Below, piece after piece: positions 50,710 through 62,700 of a DNA stretch of 64,000 nucleotides. The notes beneath the pieces are model-generated. The model ran no database searches, was not told the origin of the DNA, and saw only the letters and a program-made list of their open reading frames with translations. Each line of letters opens with the position of its first letter. The first letter of the stretch is position 1. Position numbers and translations under genes: made by a program. This DNA comes from Gossypium raimondii. Its lineage: Eukaryota; Streptophyta; Magnoliopsida; Malvales; Malvaceae. The stretch is taken from NCBI RefSeq assembly GCF_025698545.1, contig NC_068576.1, positions 54,534,094-54,598,093 on the forward strand. Direction: 5' to 3'.

Positions 50710-50759
50710 AGTGGTTTTAATGTATGATGTACTTGATTAGGTAAGTCTAAAATCATTTA

Positions 50760-53700
50760 GAATTTGGATTTGTTCCTAATGTGAACTTGTGGCTTAAGAT
50801 TTTGTCTTTGTTAATAAGGTTAAAAGATTCTATAGGAAAAGTGGAGAAGGCGAAATTTGATTTGACTTGGGCCCTTTTGTCAAAATCATGTTCAACTTGA
50901 TGTTTAGAATGAACTTGGATGGGTTTCCAATCTAATATTCAATCTAAACCAGAAACTAATGTGTAAAACTGTTGGTTTAAGAACCATGACTACAGCCAGG
51001 CGCTAAAGCTGGGATTATAGATTTCACAACCATTTTAGAGGCAAAGTGATTGAACCATGATGTGTGTTTGGTTTGGGTCATATGGGATAATGGAGAATCT
51101 TTGGGGTCCCCCAAGATATTAAGCTAATTTATAAAAATAAAAATAAAAAAGCCTTAAAAGAACGCAATGGATAAAGATGGATGATGGAAGATGGGAGATT
51201 GGCAGGGCTTACTGATCATATTCACGTGCCTGATGTCAGTGCCACGTCCTTCCTCCTGCATAATCCATATTTAGTAACACGTAATAATTAAATGATTAAT
51301 ATGTACCATTTTGTTTTTCTTTTTAAAAAGAAAAATAAATTCGAATATATACGAACAAAAGAAGCATAATAATTTTTTTGGTCTTTTAATTTTATCGAAT
51401 TATTTTAAAATAGATGAAAAAATATTAATTTTAACTAATATAATATATATATATATATATCACGACAAAAACACGATAAAAGAAGCAACACACGTGATTG
51501 TAATGTATAATCGGTTTATTTGCTTTGTTTTCTGAAGAGGTATGTACCAACCACGTGGCCTTAGCTTTCACCGTATTAACTTTTGCTTTCATTCTTGAAA
51601 CTTCCGAGTCATTTTCACTGAATAGTAATCTACCACCAAAAAAGATAGGATGAAAGAGAACAATGTCAAATGGTCAAAGCTTTTTCTTTTCTTATATTTT
51701 TATTATTTCATTTTGGGTAAACTTGCATTTCTTTTTTGAATTTGGTTACTTATATTTAAATTTATATATTTTCTTTTAACACTAGTAGGCTGGCAATAAT
51801 ACGATCACGACTAGTTTCAAAATATGATGAATATAACAAGGATAGGCATTGGTCCAAACTCCAAACCATCGTGAGCTACGAGACTAAGTCTACCTAATCT
51901 TCAATGTACTACATAGGGGGTCGTCACATAAGACAAAGAGTAATGGGCGCGTGTCTTCTTTGTGGACATGGTTGGTTTCTGAACACCAAAGTGGTGGGTC
52001 TTTGCGTTGCTGCATCCATTTCCTTATTGTTTGGAATTATGTATTTGTTTGGTTTCTTTTCTCCCAAATTCTTCCATATCAACAGACCCACTTTTGTTTT
52101 TTGTTCTGTATATAATCTCATTCCACCACTCTTTACTGCAGTTCCCTCATGTTTGGAGGTCACAATCAATACTAATACCTTTTTATACTTTGGGGGTTAA
52201 AAAAACACCCTTGTATTCCTCATTTCTTTAATATATCATCTTTAGGTTAAAGCCTTCTTTCTCATAGTATATTATATCTGCCCAATGTCCAAACATACAA
52301 AAACAGGTAGATTAGGAAAATATTATATAATAATATCTGTCCACTACCAATAGCTAAAATTATTAAACTTCAAAAGCTATCTAAAACATGACATGTATTA
52401 TTTAACCATATACATTTTATTTTTCTGTTATAAGTTCAAATATTGGAATCCATATTGTTAGAAAGATTTTAGTTGAATACTATTTTGACTCCAACTAAAC
52501 TAAACTTAAATAGTAAAACAAATGAGTCCATCTATAAAAACCTTATAAAATCCTCTGAAATTCAAGCACTGCAATTCCTTTCCAAGAAACTTATGGAGCT
52601 AACCGGAACTAAAGAATTCCATTGGTCTATCTGTATGTGTGTATAGATATGACCGAGGATCCAGACATGCGTAATGATATGGAGGAGGAGGAGGAGGGAA
52701 AGGACAAAGGCATGAGATGTTGGAGTGTTGGGTGATAGGATAAGATTTGAGTTATGAGCAAAGTTTAAGTGCTCACGGCTTTTAGTTGTCCATATTGTGG
52801 CCGACGTGGCGGAAAAAACATTTACTTCAATGGATCCACTTGCGTTTGATGTGTCTACATTTTGACGAGGAAGAGGATGCCAGGTCATGCCCCATGCATC
52901 AAGACAAAACCAGAACCAGAAACAGAAACGAAAGGAAAACAAAATCATATTGGCTTCATACAATACAAGTTGGAAATGGATATTTGATTGAGAATTTCGA
53001 TTTTAACAAACTTAATAACTGATTTAATTATTTTTCCTTTATTAATATATTTTAACTTTTGAACTTTTGATTTTTAAAATTTACATATATTTTTAAATAT
53101 TAATGTATTGCATTTTTTATAGAGGGAAAAGAATTTAATCTCGAATTTCTCAAAACGAATCGATGATGTTATTTGGATAGATCAAGTTGATTTCGAGTTA
53201 GATTCATTTGAATCGGATTAATTTAGCTTTTAAATCTTTTAGATTATTCGGGTTTAAATTTTTTTAGGGGTATTCCTCATCTGTTTTACCGTCTTTGTTC
53301 AGGGTACATATTTGCTCCTCCACAAAATATTGTATTCAAGGTTTGAGCTTGTGTCTCCCATTAAAAATGTAATGTGTCTTACCATTATACTTAACACATG
53401 TTGGTCCATTTAACACATTTTTATTTTTTGAATCAAATGATTTTATATCCAAGTTATTTGTATTTTATGCACAATAATTTAATTTACTAAGTTAAATAAA
53501 TGATTTAATTGATTAGAAAATTAATAATTATAAAAATAAGTTTGGAAAATAAGATTTAATAACTTATTCTAAATTTAGATGAATTAATCTATAATATACC
53601 AAAGTCTTTCGAACAAACGAAAATAACTATATGATTCAACTTATATTTAAAATATCATTATAAATATTTTATCGTTAACAACATTTATTTAATTAAAATA

Positions 53701-54575
53701 TTGATATTTTAATAACATTTACCTATTCTAAATTGTTTGAATGAGCATAAATTAATGAGTTTTCATCTATCATCTTTATTTTGATAATCAATGAAAATCA
53801 AAATTTGATCCTATCATTATTATTATGGGAGATTCAAGAAAAGGAATCAACCTTTGATTTATAAAAATAAAAATTAAAATCAATATTTAATCTTTTCTTT
53901 TATATGTTTAACATTTATCTAATGAGCAAAACCAGTGATATGTTTAAATTAAACAAATATTTAATTTAAGTTTGGCTTAAACCTTCTTATTCAAGTTATT
54001 TTGAATCAATTATTTTATATTTGAATTGAATTAATTTCGAGTTTAAATCAAATTGAGTTTAAGTTATGTATAAATATTAATTTACTCAAAGATGATTTTT
54101 AATTTGAAAAACAAAACCTGAATCATCCCTACTTCAAATAAAAATATATTCAAATCATATATAGTACGTTAATTATTTAAATTGGGTCTCGACTTTTTAA
54201 GTGTTGCTCACATAAAGGTCAAACCTTTTTTAAAATGCTTAAATAAAACCCAACCTATTCGAAATTGTTCAAATAAAGGCTTCTCAAGTTTTGATTGTCA
54301 AGTTTCAAATTATGTATCAATTATTTTCGTTGACTAGTTAAGAAGTTCAAATAAAGGGCATGAATGTTACTAGTTAATAAGTTTATTTTTCGTTGACTCC
54401 CAAAAATTCAATAAAAAAGTTCAAGAACAAAAGGTCTTAGATGTACATTATATTGGCCTTTTGGGACCAATGCACGAATCCACCCTCTTGACTTGGTTCT
54501 TACTAGTTCATTGGACTACAATGGCTTATAAAAAATGGGTCTTAGGGTCTTTCTTTTAGTAACCCCTAGTTTAAG
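50760..54575. other. Spacer with GC-richer islands; no supported gene
   Basis: Islands near 51150-51260, 51880-52200 and 52600-52980 have short ORFs on both strands (for example 51904-52200 + and 52963-52562 -) without recognisable domains, so I do not call genes. A (TA)n run lies near 51442-51462. 53280-53400 resembles plant repeat debris (GGTTTGAGCTTGTGTCTCCC). 54180-54420 has words like the foldback families (ATAAAGGTCAAACC, AATAAAGGGCATGAATGTTA). The rest is AT-rich. Confidence 0.35.
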
Positions 54576-54577
54576 TG

Positions 54578-54965
54578 TTGTTTGATAAGTTGAAAAATGA
54601 AGTATTGAAAATTTAACTACTGAATTTAAGTTATAAATTTGTTTGATGTATTACTTAAATTAATTACGGAATACACTTAGATTGTTTGATAAATATAAAT
54701 TTTAAATTATAAAAATAAATTCTACATTTATCCTTAATTTTAAACATTTCACCTTATTCTAAATAAAAGTCAAAATTTAAACGTAAAGTTTTTTATAAAA
54801 TGATATAATATTAAAATAAATAAAATAAAATAGAATTAATTAATTAAAATATTCTCGTAGCTCTTATCTACTTATTAATTTCCATAATTTTTATGAAAAA
54901 TTCTATCATATTGTTTTTATTTTAGATTATCATACATGTGGAAAAAATAAATCATTAAAACTATT
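54578..54965 (+). repeat. Dispersed AT-rich repeat, copy B
   Basis: Starts with GTTGTTTGATAAGTTG and aligns by eye from about 54710 to the copy at 4616-4920 in the same orientation (AATAAATAAAATA, TCTTATCTACTTATTA, TTGTTTTTATTTTAGATTAT). Probably a non-autonomous element; its right end is not clear. Confidence 0.4.
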
Positions 54966-54969
54966 TTTT

Positions 54970-55634
54970 AATCTCTACAAAATCAATGTAAATAAATGAA
55001 TGATATTATGAGTGTAAATTATAAATGGTAAATGCACATATTTGAAGTTAATTGGGACTACACATTAACAATTCGGGGGGTCAAAGAGGGTCAAACATAA
55101 AGTTAGGTTACTATTTTTAGGTTAAATTAAAAAAAATGTAAGATAATGTCGTGAGACATGCTTTCCTTACTTTGTGATTTTGGCTTTGAAATTTAAAGTC
55201 TGGAGAGAATAACATCATATTCTTTAAATAATTATATATATTACAAAGTTATATCTAAAATACGAAACTTTTAGGAATGTTAACATTATAAAATTTTTAC
55301 GTTTGGCGTTAAATTAAATTGACAAATGTTCATATCTTTTTGGCTTATTTGTTTTATAAATTTTAAATGGTATATATTGAAAGATTTTATCCAAAAAGAG
55401 AGAGCTATAATCACCTTATACATTTTTATATTTGGTATTAAACTAAATTGTGACATGTTTATAATTTTAGGAAATAATAAATATATTACCTTTCAAGAAA
55501 TTATTTGAAAAAGGAAAGTTTTAGTCATGTTCACATTTAATTTAGGTAACGCTTCTTTTATCTGCCATTAATACTTTGTTTTGCAAAATTAATTAAATTG
55601 TAACGAACCGCACCTTATTTGTTCAATTCCCTGC
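54970..55634. other. AT-rich spacer upstream of methionine gamma-lyase
   Basis: Contains two similar blocks (about 55250-55345 and 55390-55475, sharing GGCGTTAAATTAAATTGACA- and GGTATTAAACTAAATTGTGAC-like words), probably an old local duplication. No gene. Confidence 0.35.
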
Positions 55635-55646
55635 TTTATATATACC
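55635..55646 (+). promoter_or_regulatory. Probable TATA box of the methionine gamma-lyase gene
   Basis: TTTATATATACC lies about 110 bases before the ATG at 55755, a normal distance for a plant TATA box with an ~80-base 5' UTR. The leader just before the ATG is purine-rich (GAAGAAGAAG). Confidence 0.55.
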
Positions 55647-55754
55647 TTCAAATCCCCTCCCCATCTCCTGGCAAGCCCATTATTAGTTTTCCAGTAACCA
55701 ACAAAGGTCCCCCACATAAAAAATAGAAGAAGAAGAAGAAGGGGAGATTTAACT

Positions 55755-58031
55755 ATGGCAGAAACCCAGAGCCGTGGCCTTGTTTTCGCCGGTAAGAAGC
55801 GAGGAACAGGAACCGATGACTTTGACGGGGATGATATTTTCGTGGCCAAGAAATCAATGTTGCCCACGATGGCAACGGAAAGCGACCCTGCCGCTGCATT
55901 AGCCAACGCTCGCCATGAATTCGGTGAACATGGTGGTGTTAACATGTCCATTGAAGCCTCCGCCACCTTCACCGTCATGGAACCTGAGACCATGCGCCGT
56001 ATGTTCGCCGGTGAACTCGGTCCTGATCGTGATTTCTTCATCTATAGCCGTCATTTTAACCCCACCGTCTTAAATCTTGGCCGTCTCATGGCAGCCCTGG
56101 AAGGAACCGAAGCTGCTTATTGCACCGCTAGCGGTAATTAAAATTTTGTCACATAAAAAAAACGTAATTTTTTTGTGGTTAATAATTAATTTGATTTCGT
56201 GATGACAGGTATGTCTGCTATATCATCCGTGCTGTTGCAACTCTGCAGCAGCGGCGGACACGTAGTGGCATCGAGGACCTTATACGGCGGCACCCATGCA
56301 CTCTTAACACATTTCTTTCCCAGAGCCTGTAATATCACGACCACGTTTGTGGACATCGGCGATCTCGAAGCTGTGAAAAATGCCATCGTCGAAGGAAAGA
56401 CCAAAGTGTTATACTTCGAGTCCATGTCGAATCCCACGCTCACCGTAGCCAACATTCCGGCACTAAGCAGAATCGGGCACGAGAAAGGAACGACGGTGGT
56501 CGTGGACAACACGTTCGCCCCCATGGTTCTTTCTCCGGCAAGGCTGGGTGCTGATGTGGTTCTCCATAGTATCTCTAAGTTCATCAGCGGTGGGGCCGAT
56601 GTTATTGCAGGTTCGTTTGTCGTATGTTTCTCTTATCCGTACACGTGTTAGGGAGTCGTGTCATCAATCACGTGGGATCCTGTGATTGATTGAGTTAATA
56701 AGGGCAATTCAGTTAGCCTCGTCAAAACCAGTCAAGGCGAAATATATTATGCAAAACAGGTCAAATTTATTTTAGATTTAATCTATAAATTAATTTAGTA
56801 GCTATTTCATTTAAAATACTGATTTAACATGCAATTATTTATCTTACATTATAAGTGGAAGAGATTATTTGAAGAAATTAAGGGAATAATAGTGGCGGAT
56901 TTTAGACTAATTTTTGGGAGACTATTAAAATTTTAGATTTTTTAATAAAAACTTAGGGATCTAATTAAAATTTTTAAAATCTTTGTGAGATTAGTGAGAA
57001 TTTACAAATGTTTCAAGAGTGCTTGATTCAGAAAAAAATAAAAAGGTATAATGATATTTTGAAAAAAAAAATTAAAGAAATTTTCTCAAAATTTTGGCCC
57101 CCAAGGCCATTGGCACCATTAGAATCCGTACTCAGAATTAGAAAACTGGATTACTATTTATTTTTCTCTCGTGTAAATATGGAAAAGTGTGGTTTTCAGG
57201 CTAGCTTTTCATCAACATGCATGTGAGTGAGGTGTGCGTTTCGATCTTCCCTTTCTTGTCGTTATCATGGATAAGCTTTCATGTGATGGTTTTTGTCTTT
57301 TGTTTCTGTTCTGAGAACTTGTTTTGTTCTTTTAAAGACCTTTTATTTGACATTTTTAGTTGAAAAGTACACAAGTCTTTTGTTCTTCTAATTGTCATCT
57401 TTAGTTTAGTTTATTAATTAATTACTACAAGATGTACTTGCGGTAAAATTCAGGTGCTGTTTGTGGCCCTGCAAGCCTGGTGAACTCAATGATGGATCTT
57501 CATCAAGGTGCGTTGATGCTTCTGGGCCCAACCATGAACGCCAAAGTTGCCTTCGAACTCTCCGAGAGGATTCCTCACTTGGGCCTGAGAATGAAGGAGC
57601 ATTGCCGAAGAGCCATGGAATATGCCATTAGAATGAAGAAATTGGGGCTCAAGGTCATATACCCAGGCCTCGAGGATCACCCCCAGCATGAGCTATTGAA
57701 GTCCATGGCCAACAAGGAATATGGGTATGGTGGGCTTCTTTGTGTTGACATGGAAACCGAAGAAAGAGCCAATAGGCTGATGCACCACTTGCAAAACTAT
57801 ACTCAGTTTGGGTTCATGGCGGTTAGCTTGGGTTACTACGAGACTCTCATGTCTTGTTCCGGCAGTAGCACCAGCAGTGAAATGAATGCCGAAGAGAAGG
57901 AACTTGCCGGCATTTCGCCGGGGCTGGTGAGGATGTCCATCGGATACATCGGAACACTAGAGCAGAAGTGGAGCCAATTAGAAAAGGCACTGTCTAGGAT
58001 GCAAGATGGCACCTTGTTGAATAAAAACTAA
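55755..58031 (+). CDS. MGL: Methionine gamma-lyase (PLP enzyme)
   Basis: Cytosolic PLP-dependent enzyme that splits methionine to methanethiol, 2-oxobutyrate and ammonia, feeding isoleucine synthesis. Exons: 55755-56133, 56209-56610 and 57454-58031; phases agree, 452 residues, close to the Arabidopsis enzyme. Cys/Met metabolism PLP family (PF01053). Visible features: IYSRHFNPTVLNLGRLMAAL (phosphate-binding tyrosine and arginine region), ASGMSAISSVLLQL, the aspartate in VVVDNTFAPM that contacts the PLP ring, and the Schiff-base lysine in HSISKFISGGADVIAG near residue 255. The GYGGLLCVDMETEERA segment and C-terminal substrate-domain motif PGLVRMSIGYIGTLEQK are also typical. Intron 2 is 843 bp and contains AT-rich, repeat-like sequence. 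Confidence 0.97.
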
Positions 58032-58835
58032 TGTTTGCCTTGGGTGTATAAAGTCTTGTTTATGTTGTTTCAGTAGAACTGGAGCGTTTGCATAAATATA
58101 ATGCTTTTTTCTTTTAAAATCTTTATCCTTTAACGTTGGCAAACATAAGCTTTATTCCAACAACAGAAAAATATCGTAAGATTTATACACACACAATAGT
58201 TATGGCCCTTACAATGTTTTGGGTTTGGGCTTGGGCTTGAAACAAAAAGAAATTAAGCTAATGGAATGCTTCGTACAAACATACACATTGTATGCTTGAA
58301 ATGACACAGTAAAACAGAGTTCATTTCTTCCAAATGATATTTCTGGTATCCCATATAATTTTGATTCAATTATTTATTACATTAAAATTCAAATACCAAC
58401 AATTCGGTTTTATAAAAAAACCATTTTAGTTATTTATTATTTTTTAACTTTTAAATTTATATTTTTGTCGACTCACCTTAAAATAACTTTGTTGACGTTA
58501 CATAAGTGTGAATAACACATCCACACTTAATTTATTAAAATTTCAAATTCAAAAAAATGTAAAAGTTATTTAAAAATAAAATTATTAAAATTCTAAAATT
58601 ATTTTGTTAATATTTTAAAAATTAACTAAATCTTGACATGTCATCTACTTGTCAATCCACATATATGTCATGTCATCAAATATTAATTTTTCCATCCATT
58701 TTGAGGTAATTTGATAAAAAAATGTAAGTTTAAATACCAAAAAAGATGAAAAATTACCAAAAAATCATTTTACCTATATAGAACAGTCTCACTGTATACG
58801 TTATATCTGGACACGAACAAATTTCTGCATACACA
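58032..58835. other. 3' region of MGL and spacer
   Basis: The first ~150 bases are probably MGL 3' UTR. The rest is AT-rich with no feature recognised. Confidence 0.4.
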
Positions 58836-59567
58836 TGTTACGATATATCTTTTAGGAATATCTAAATATATTATATATCTCTCTTCTTCCTACGTGACTA
58901 TTGATGTATAAATATTATGTATACTTTTGAGGTCTATCGATAAAATTGAAAGGGATTACCCTATTCTTGTCATGGTATCAAGAGCTTAGGTCCCCCTTTT
59001 ATTTATTTATTTTTCTTCTCCAAGCCATTTGCTTCTTATGTTTTGCCCGGTGGCGCGACGGTCTCAATCTCCAGGCTGGCTATCTCTCGCCTTTTAACAA
59101 AAAAAATTTTCATCGTTCTAAATGGTTGGTGGCAATTCTACTTCTCTACTACCACCTAAAATTGAACCTAACTCTCCGTTTTTCTTGGGTCATCAAGATC
59201 GACCCGGTGATTTTATTACTCCTATTTGATTAAAGCTCGACAACTTCGATGATTGGGCTTATGATATTTGTGTCCCACTATCTTCGTGGCTTTTGAATGC
59301 ATTAGATGATGAATTTGTTAGTATGTATTATCCACGGACTGCTGAAAAAGTGACAGCTGCAGGAAGGGTAAAGGATGCAATAAGGAACCAGTGTGTGCTT
59401 CAAATTACCCTTTGATTTGGTCATTTATTTTTATTATTTTCATGCCTCATTTGAGTAAAGGGGTTGAGGTGGTAGATATGTTTTCTCGGTCTTCTGCTGA
59501 GGTTGAGTATAAGTATATGGCTTCCATCACTTGTAAGCTCAAGTGGCAGAAGGCCTTGCAATTGAGC
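58836..59567 (+). mobile_element. Ty1/copia retrotransposon remnant (fossil)
   Basis: A short LTR-like segment (58836-58972, TGTTACG...TTGTCA) is followed directly by TGGTATCAAGAGC, the primer-binding site used by many plant copia elements (initiator Met tRNA). A gag-like part follows (around LKLDNFDDWAYDI), then a piece with the RNase H signature common in plant copia (MFSRSSAEVEYKYMAS). It is broken and only parts of the element remain recognisable. It is interrupted on the right by the CACTA element at 59571; more may lie beyond the window. Confidence 0.75.
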
Positions 59568-59586
59568 TTACACTACACCAAAACAG

Positions 59587-60045
59587 GTTTTTAGCGGCGT
59601 TTTTTATGTCTTTAGCGGCGTTTTTGAAAGCGCCGCAAAAAACGCCGCTGTTGTAGACGCCGCAAATGTTTGCGGCGTTTTTAGGAATAAACGCCGCTAT
59701 AGATCATGACCTTTAGCGACGCTTTTCCCACAAACGCCGCTATAGATCAAGAGCTTTAACGGCGCTTTTTGCACAAACGCCGCTAGAGATCAAGACCTTT
59801 AGCGGCGCTTCTCCCAAAAACGCCGCTATAGATCAAGAGCTTTAGCGGCGCTTTTTGCACAAACGCCTCTATAGATCAAGACCTTTAGCGGCGCTTTCCC
59901 CAAAAACGCCGCTATAGCTCAAGGCCTTTAGCGGCGCTTTTCCCACAAACGCCGCTATAGCTCGAGGCCTTTAGCGACGCTTTTCCCACAAACGCCGCTA
60001 TAGCTCGAGACCTTTAGCGACGCTTCTTGTAAAAACGCCACTAAA
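59587..60045. repeat. CACTA subterminal hairpin-repeat array
   Basis: About eight to nine units of roughly 50 bp, each reading CTTTAGCGGCGCTTTT.CCC and then CAAACGCCGCTATAGATCAA with small changes. Each unit is itself an inverted repeat (AGCGGCG / CGCCGCT) with a short loop. Some units carry GCGACG or CGCCTC changes. Such arrays are the transposase-binding regions of CACTA elements (established for En/Spm). Confidence 0.92.
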
Positions 60046-60409
60046 AACATAACATTTAAAAATTTATTTTAATCAAAAAAATATTTATTTTTATGATAAA
60101 TATTATATTATGTTTTATTTTTAAAATTTGAACTTTATATATACTTTTAAGAATAAATAAAAAATATTATTTAAATTAAATTTTCTATGAAAATTTTAAC
60201 TTTAAAACTAAATATAAAAATTAATGAATTTAGTTTTAGAATTTAAAATAATAAATTAATAACACAATTAAGAGATCAGTTAGCACATTAGAAAGGGAGA
60301 GAAGTATATTGTGAGAGAATAACTTGAGTGCCCACATGACTCTCGCAAAGTAAAATATATTAAGTGATTACAATTAGGATTTTCAACCTATTACTGTCCT
60401 TAAACCTTT

Positions 60410-60710
60410 AGAAAGTATGATTACAGAACATACTTTAGCATTTTCCTCAATAGATAATTTTGCCAGTCTCTCTTTCTCAGCAAGCTGGAATGCAGGTGGA
60501 TCTAATCCTCTATCGATTGGAAAGCCTAGTAGGTACATGGGTGCTCACCTCTTCATAACATTCATTACAAAGTCCATAGGCAAAAGGTTTTCTCTCCTTG
60601 TGCCTACATAGCACTTCATCTAAGCCGGTTTCTTTTGACCCAATATTTGGTTGTTTTCTAGTTAGTGAACTAGTTCGAAGCTCCCTCTCCTTTTCCGTAA
60701 ACTCCTCCAT
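60410..60710 (-). pseudogene. Captured BRF1 (TFIIIB subunit) fragment, downstream part
   Basis: Minus strand: EEFTEKERELRTSSL..., then GLDEVLCRHKERKPFAYGLC and NECYEE, followed by a GTGAGC donor; after a very short intron-like gap (about 46 bases) comes GLDPPAFQLAEKERLAKLS. This matches the plant BRF1 block with LCxHK, PFALGLCxxCYDEF and GGSDPPAFQRAERER. The Cys residues form CxxC-like pairs. Confidence 0.75.
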
Positions 60711-61234
60711 CTGGTCATAAGTTTAAAACAATGGAGGTATTTTCAAGAAATGAAATCAATATTAAGAAAATAAATGCAACAGAGGAAAAGTTAACTACAT
60801 GCTGAATACAACAAATTCAACATAACACTTGTTGTAATGATAAAAAATTGGCATCAAATTTTTCATAAAATTATTTAGATACTCCTTAGAGTGGACATAA
60901 TCAATAAGAGTAATAGCAGTAAAGATTCACTAATCAAATTCTACCATACAAAAAAATAATAGCAATGACACGTGATACAATTACGACAACAACATAGCTT
61001 TTCTCCCATAAGATGTTGCAATCCATATAGAACAGATTATGCCAGCATGCTCTACTTAGTACCAAATGTAGATAGGAAGTCACATCAATATCAAAAGTGA
61101 AAAAAGTCCCAAACTATTGTAAACATCAGTTATGGTTCTTCATTTCATGGTTACTAATTTCAATCTTATTCCATTATCAGTTTCCTGGAGCAAAGTAGTT
61201 CTGCATTACCATGCACAAGTAAAGAGATACAAAC

Positions 61235-61314
61235 CGTTAAGGCTCCAGCGCTAGTATTCTCAAATTCAATCAACCGCTTTGACAATGTTGCTTCACAAAT
61301 GTAAACATGCTTTA
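61235..61314 (-). pseudogene. Captured BRF1 (TFIIIB subunit) fragment, cyclin-fold exon
   Basis: Minus strand between an AG acceptor and a GT donor: IKHVYICEATLSKRLIEFEN then TSAGALT. It matches the end of the TFIIB-like second cyclin repeat of BRF1 (VHICEATLTKRLIEFENTESG). It lies upstream, in the minus direction, of the other BRF1 piece, the same order as in the parent protein. Confidence 0.8.
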
Positions 61315-61345
61315 TCTGATAAACAGAGAGCTTAGTTAACCCAAC

Positions 61346-61350
<5 letters not shown>

Positions 61351-61403
<53 letters not shown>
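61351..61403. repeat. (GA)n microsatellite followed by G9
   Basis: About 22 GA units (61351-61394) ending in nine G. Near the BRF1-like exon; probably length-variable. Confidence 0.95.
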
Positions 61404-62600
61404 AAATAAGAATCAACGCAAATATAAGTAAAGAAGAAATTGGAACTTGGAAAAATGATGAAGATCTCATCTAAGAATATAGTACCAAAAGCTGTACACG
61501 AGGACAAAAAATAAATATAATAAAATCAATTAAACTAAAAGCAAAAAAAAAAACACAATGAATTTAGTTTTAGAATTTAAAATAATAAAATAATAAATTA
61601 ATAACACAAATAATAAATTAATAACACGTACTTGCAAAATTGTTTCTACATTTATGTATTAATATTAACAAAACTATAAGCATAGAACATAATAAATTAA
61701 CAAAATGCTTTTAGTCAAATTAATATCGTAATAATTTCAAAGTGGAAAAATAAATATATAATCTTTCAGTTAATATCTACTTGCTTACCTGCCGAAAAAT
61801 GGTCATGTTAAGGTTCCAACTCTTGTCCCCATTGTCCAATGCTTGACAAGCATTTTCTATCACTTAGAATTAATATTTTAGAAGTGTACCTAAAACATTA
61901 AATTCTATCAGTTAGAATTAATATTTGGTCAATTTTTTTTTTTCAAATTCAATAGTATACTCTACTGGTTTATTGTTTCAATTTCTGTCATTAATTCCCA
62001 CCATTATGCTCCTCACTATTTTGTTCCAACCTCCTTTTCTACAATAAAACAACCACAGCAACACCAATTCTTTGGTTCATTAGTTTATGCCATATATTTG
62101 CCACTTGGCAATTTCATGTAAGAGACATATTCTATAGTAAACATTATCCTAGCACTGGCAATCATTGAATTTATACCAAAGGCCTATCCATCATAACATG
62201 TCAGAATTTATACCATAGGCCCATGCATCATAATTGTCATACCTATTGAACTCTCAGTTGCTATTTTCTTGGCAGGTGGTTGTCACGCATCAAGCGTTCG
62301 TGCTTGCTTTTCGCTTATCTTGATTTATCGAAAAAGGAAAATCGTAAAGGGGGAGAAGAGACTTGTGGATTAAGTGTAAATATGATGGTTCGAAGAAATC
62401 ATACTTGTCGCAACTTTGTTGTTGCTTTTGCATACGAGACGAGTTGGGGTGCTAGCAAACTGGGAACATTTTAAGCCGACCATACATGCACAAATCCAAC
62501 CAAGACGCCGTTAGTGGAAAGTTTAGGCGGTGTTGTTAGATCTACAAACAAATAAATGAAATGATGCTCGTAAACTGGTACCAAATTTGATGTTAAACTT
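61404..62600. other. CACTA interior, AT-rich, no gene recognised
   Basis: Mostly AT-rich. 61560-61620 repeats words seen near 60232 (GAATTTAGTTTTAGAATTTA, AATAATAAATTAATAACACA), an internal duplication of about 45 bp. The short ORF at 62280-62474 (+) has no known domain. Confidence 0.4.
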
Positions 62601-62603
62601 ACC

Positions 62604-62700
62604 AGCAGTTCCCCATGAACACACCAGGCCTCATGTCTTTTTATTTCAGGTTCAAGAAGCTGCAAATACGCTTCAAGATTTGGTAGTGTAAGTAAACGAA
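62604..62700 (-). pseudogene. Unrecognised captured exon in the CACTA element
   Basis: Minus strand, bordered by TATGTAG and GTAAGT splice-like signals: VRLLTLPNLEAYLQLLEPEI then KRHEAWCVHGELL. Clear exon character but I cannot name the donor gene. The adjacent 62773-62964 region also reads partly coding-like (GTIGQ-type words) without a firm match. Confidence 0.4.

Noticed and set aside
51904-52200. 98-codon plus-strand ORF with hydrophobic segments
   Set aside because: No family resemblance and an ORF on the other strand covers the same bases; chance is likely.
52562-52963. 133-codon minus-strand ORF
   Set aside because: No domain, no homolog recognised, low-complexity Leu-rich segment; a plus-strand ORF overlaps it equally well.
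55589-56584. Minus-strand ORFs of 130-150 codons over methionine gamma-lyase
   Set aside because: Antisense shadows of conserved coding exons.
56611-57453. Separate gene inside MGL intron 2 (ORF 57008-57226)
   Set aside because: AT-rich repeat-like sequence without domain similarity; the flanking exons splice cleanly across it.
59587-60045. CRISPR-like or satellite array
   Set aside because: Units are contiguous, each palindromic, and directly follow a CACTA terminus: subterminal transposon repeats explain them.
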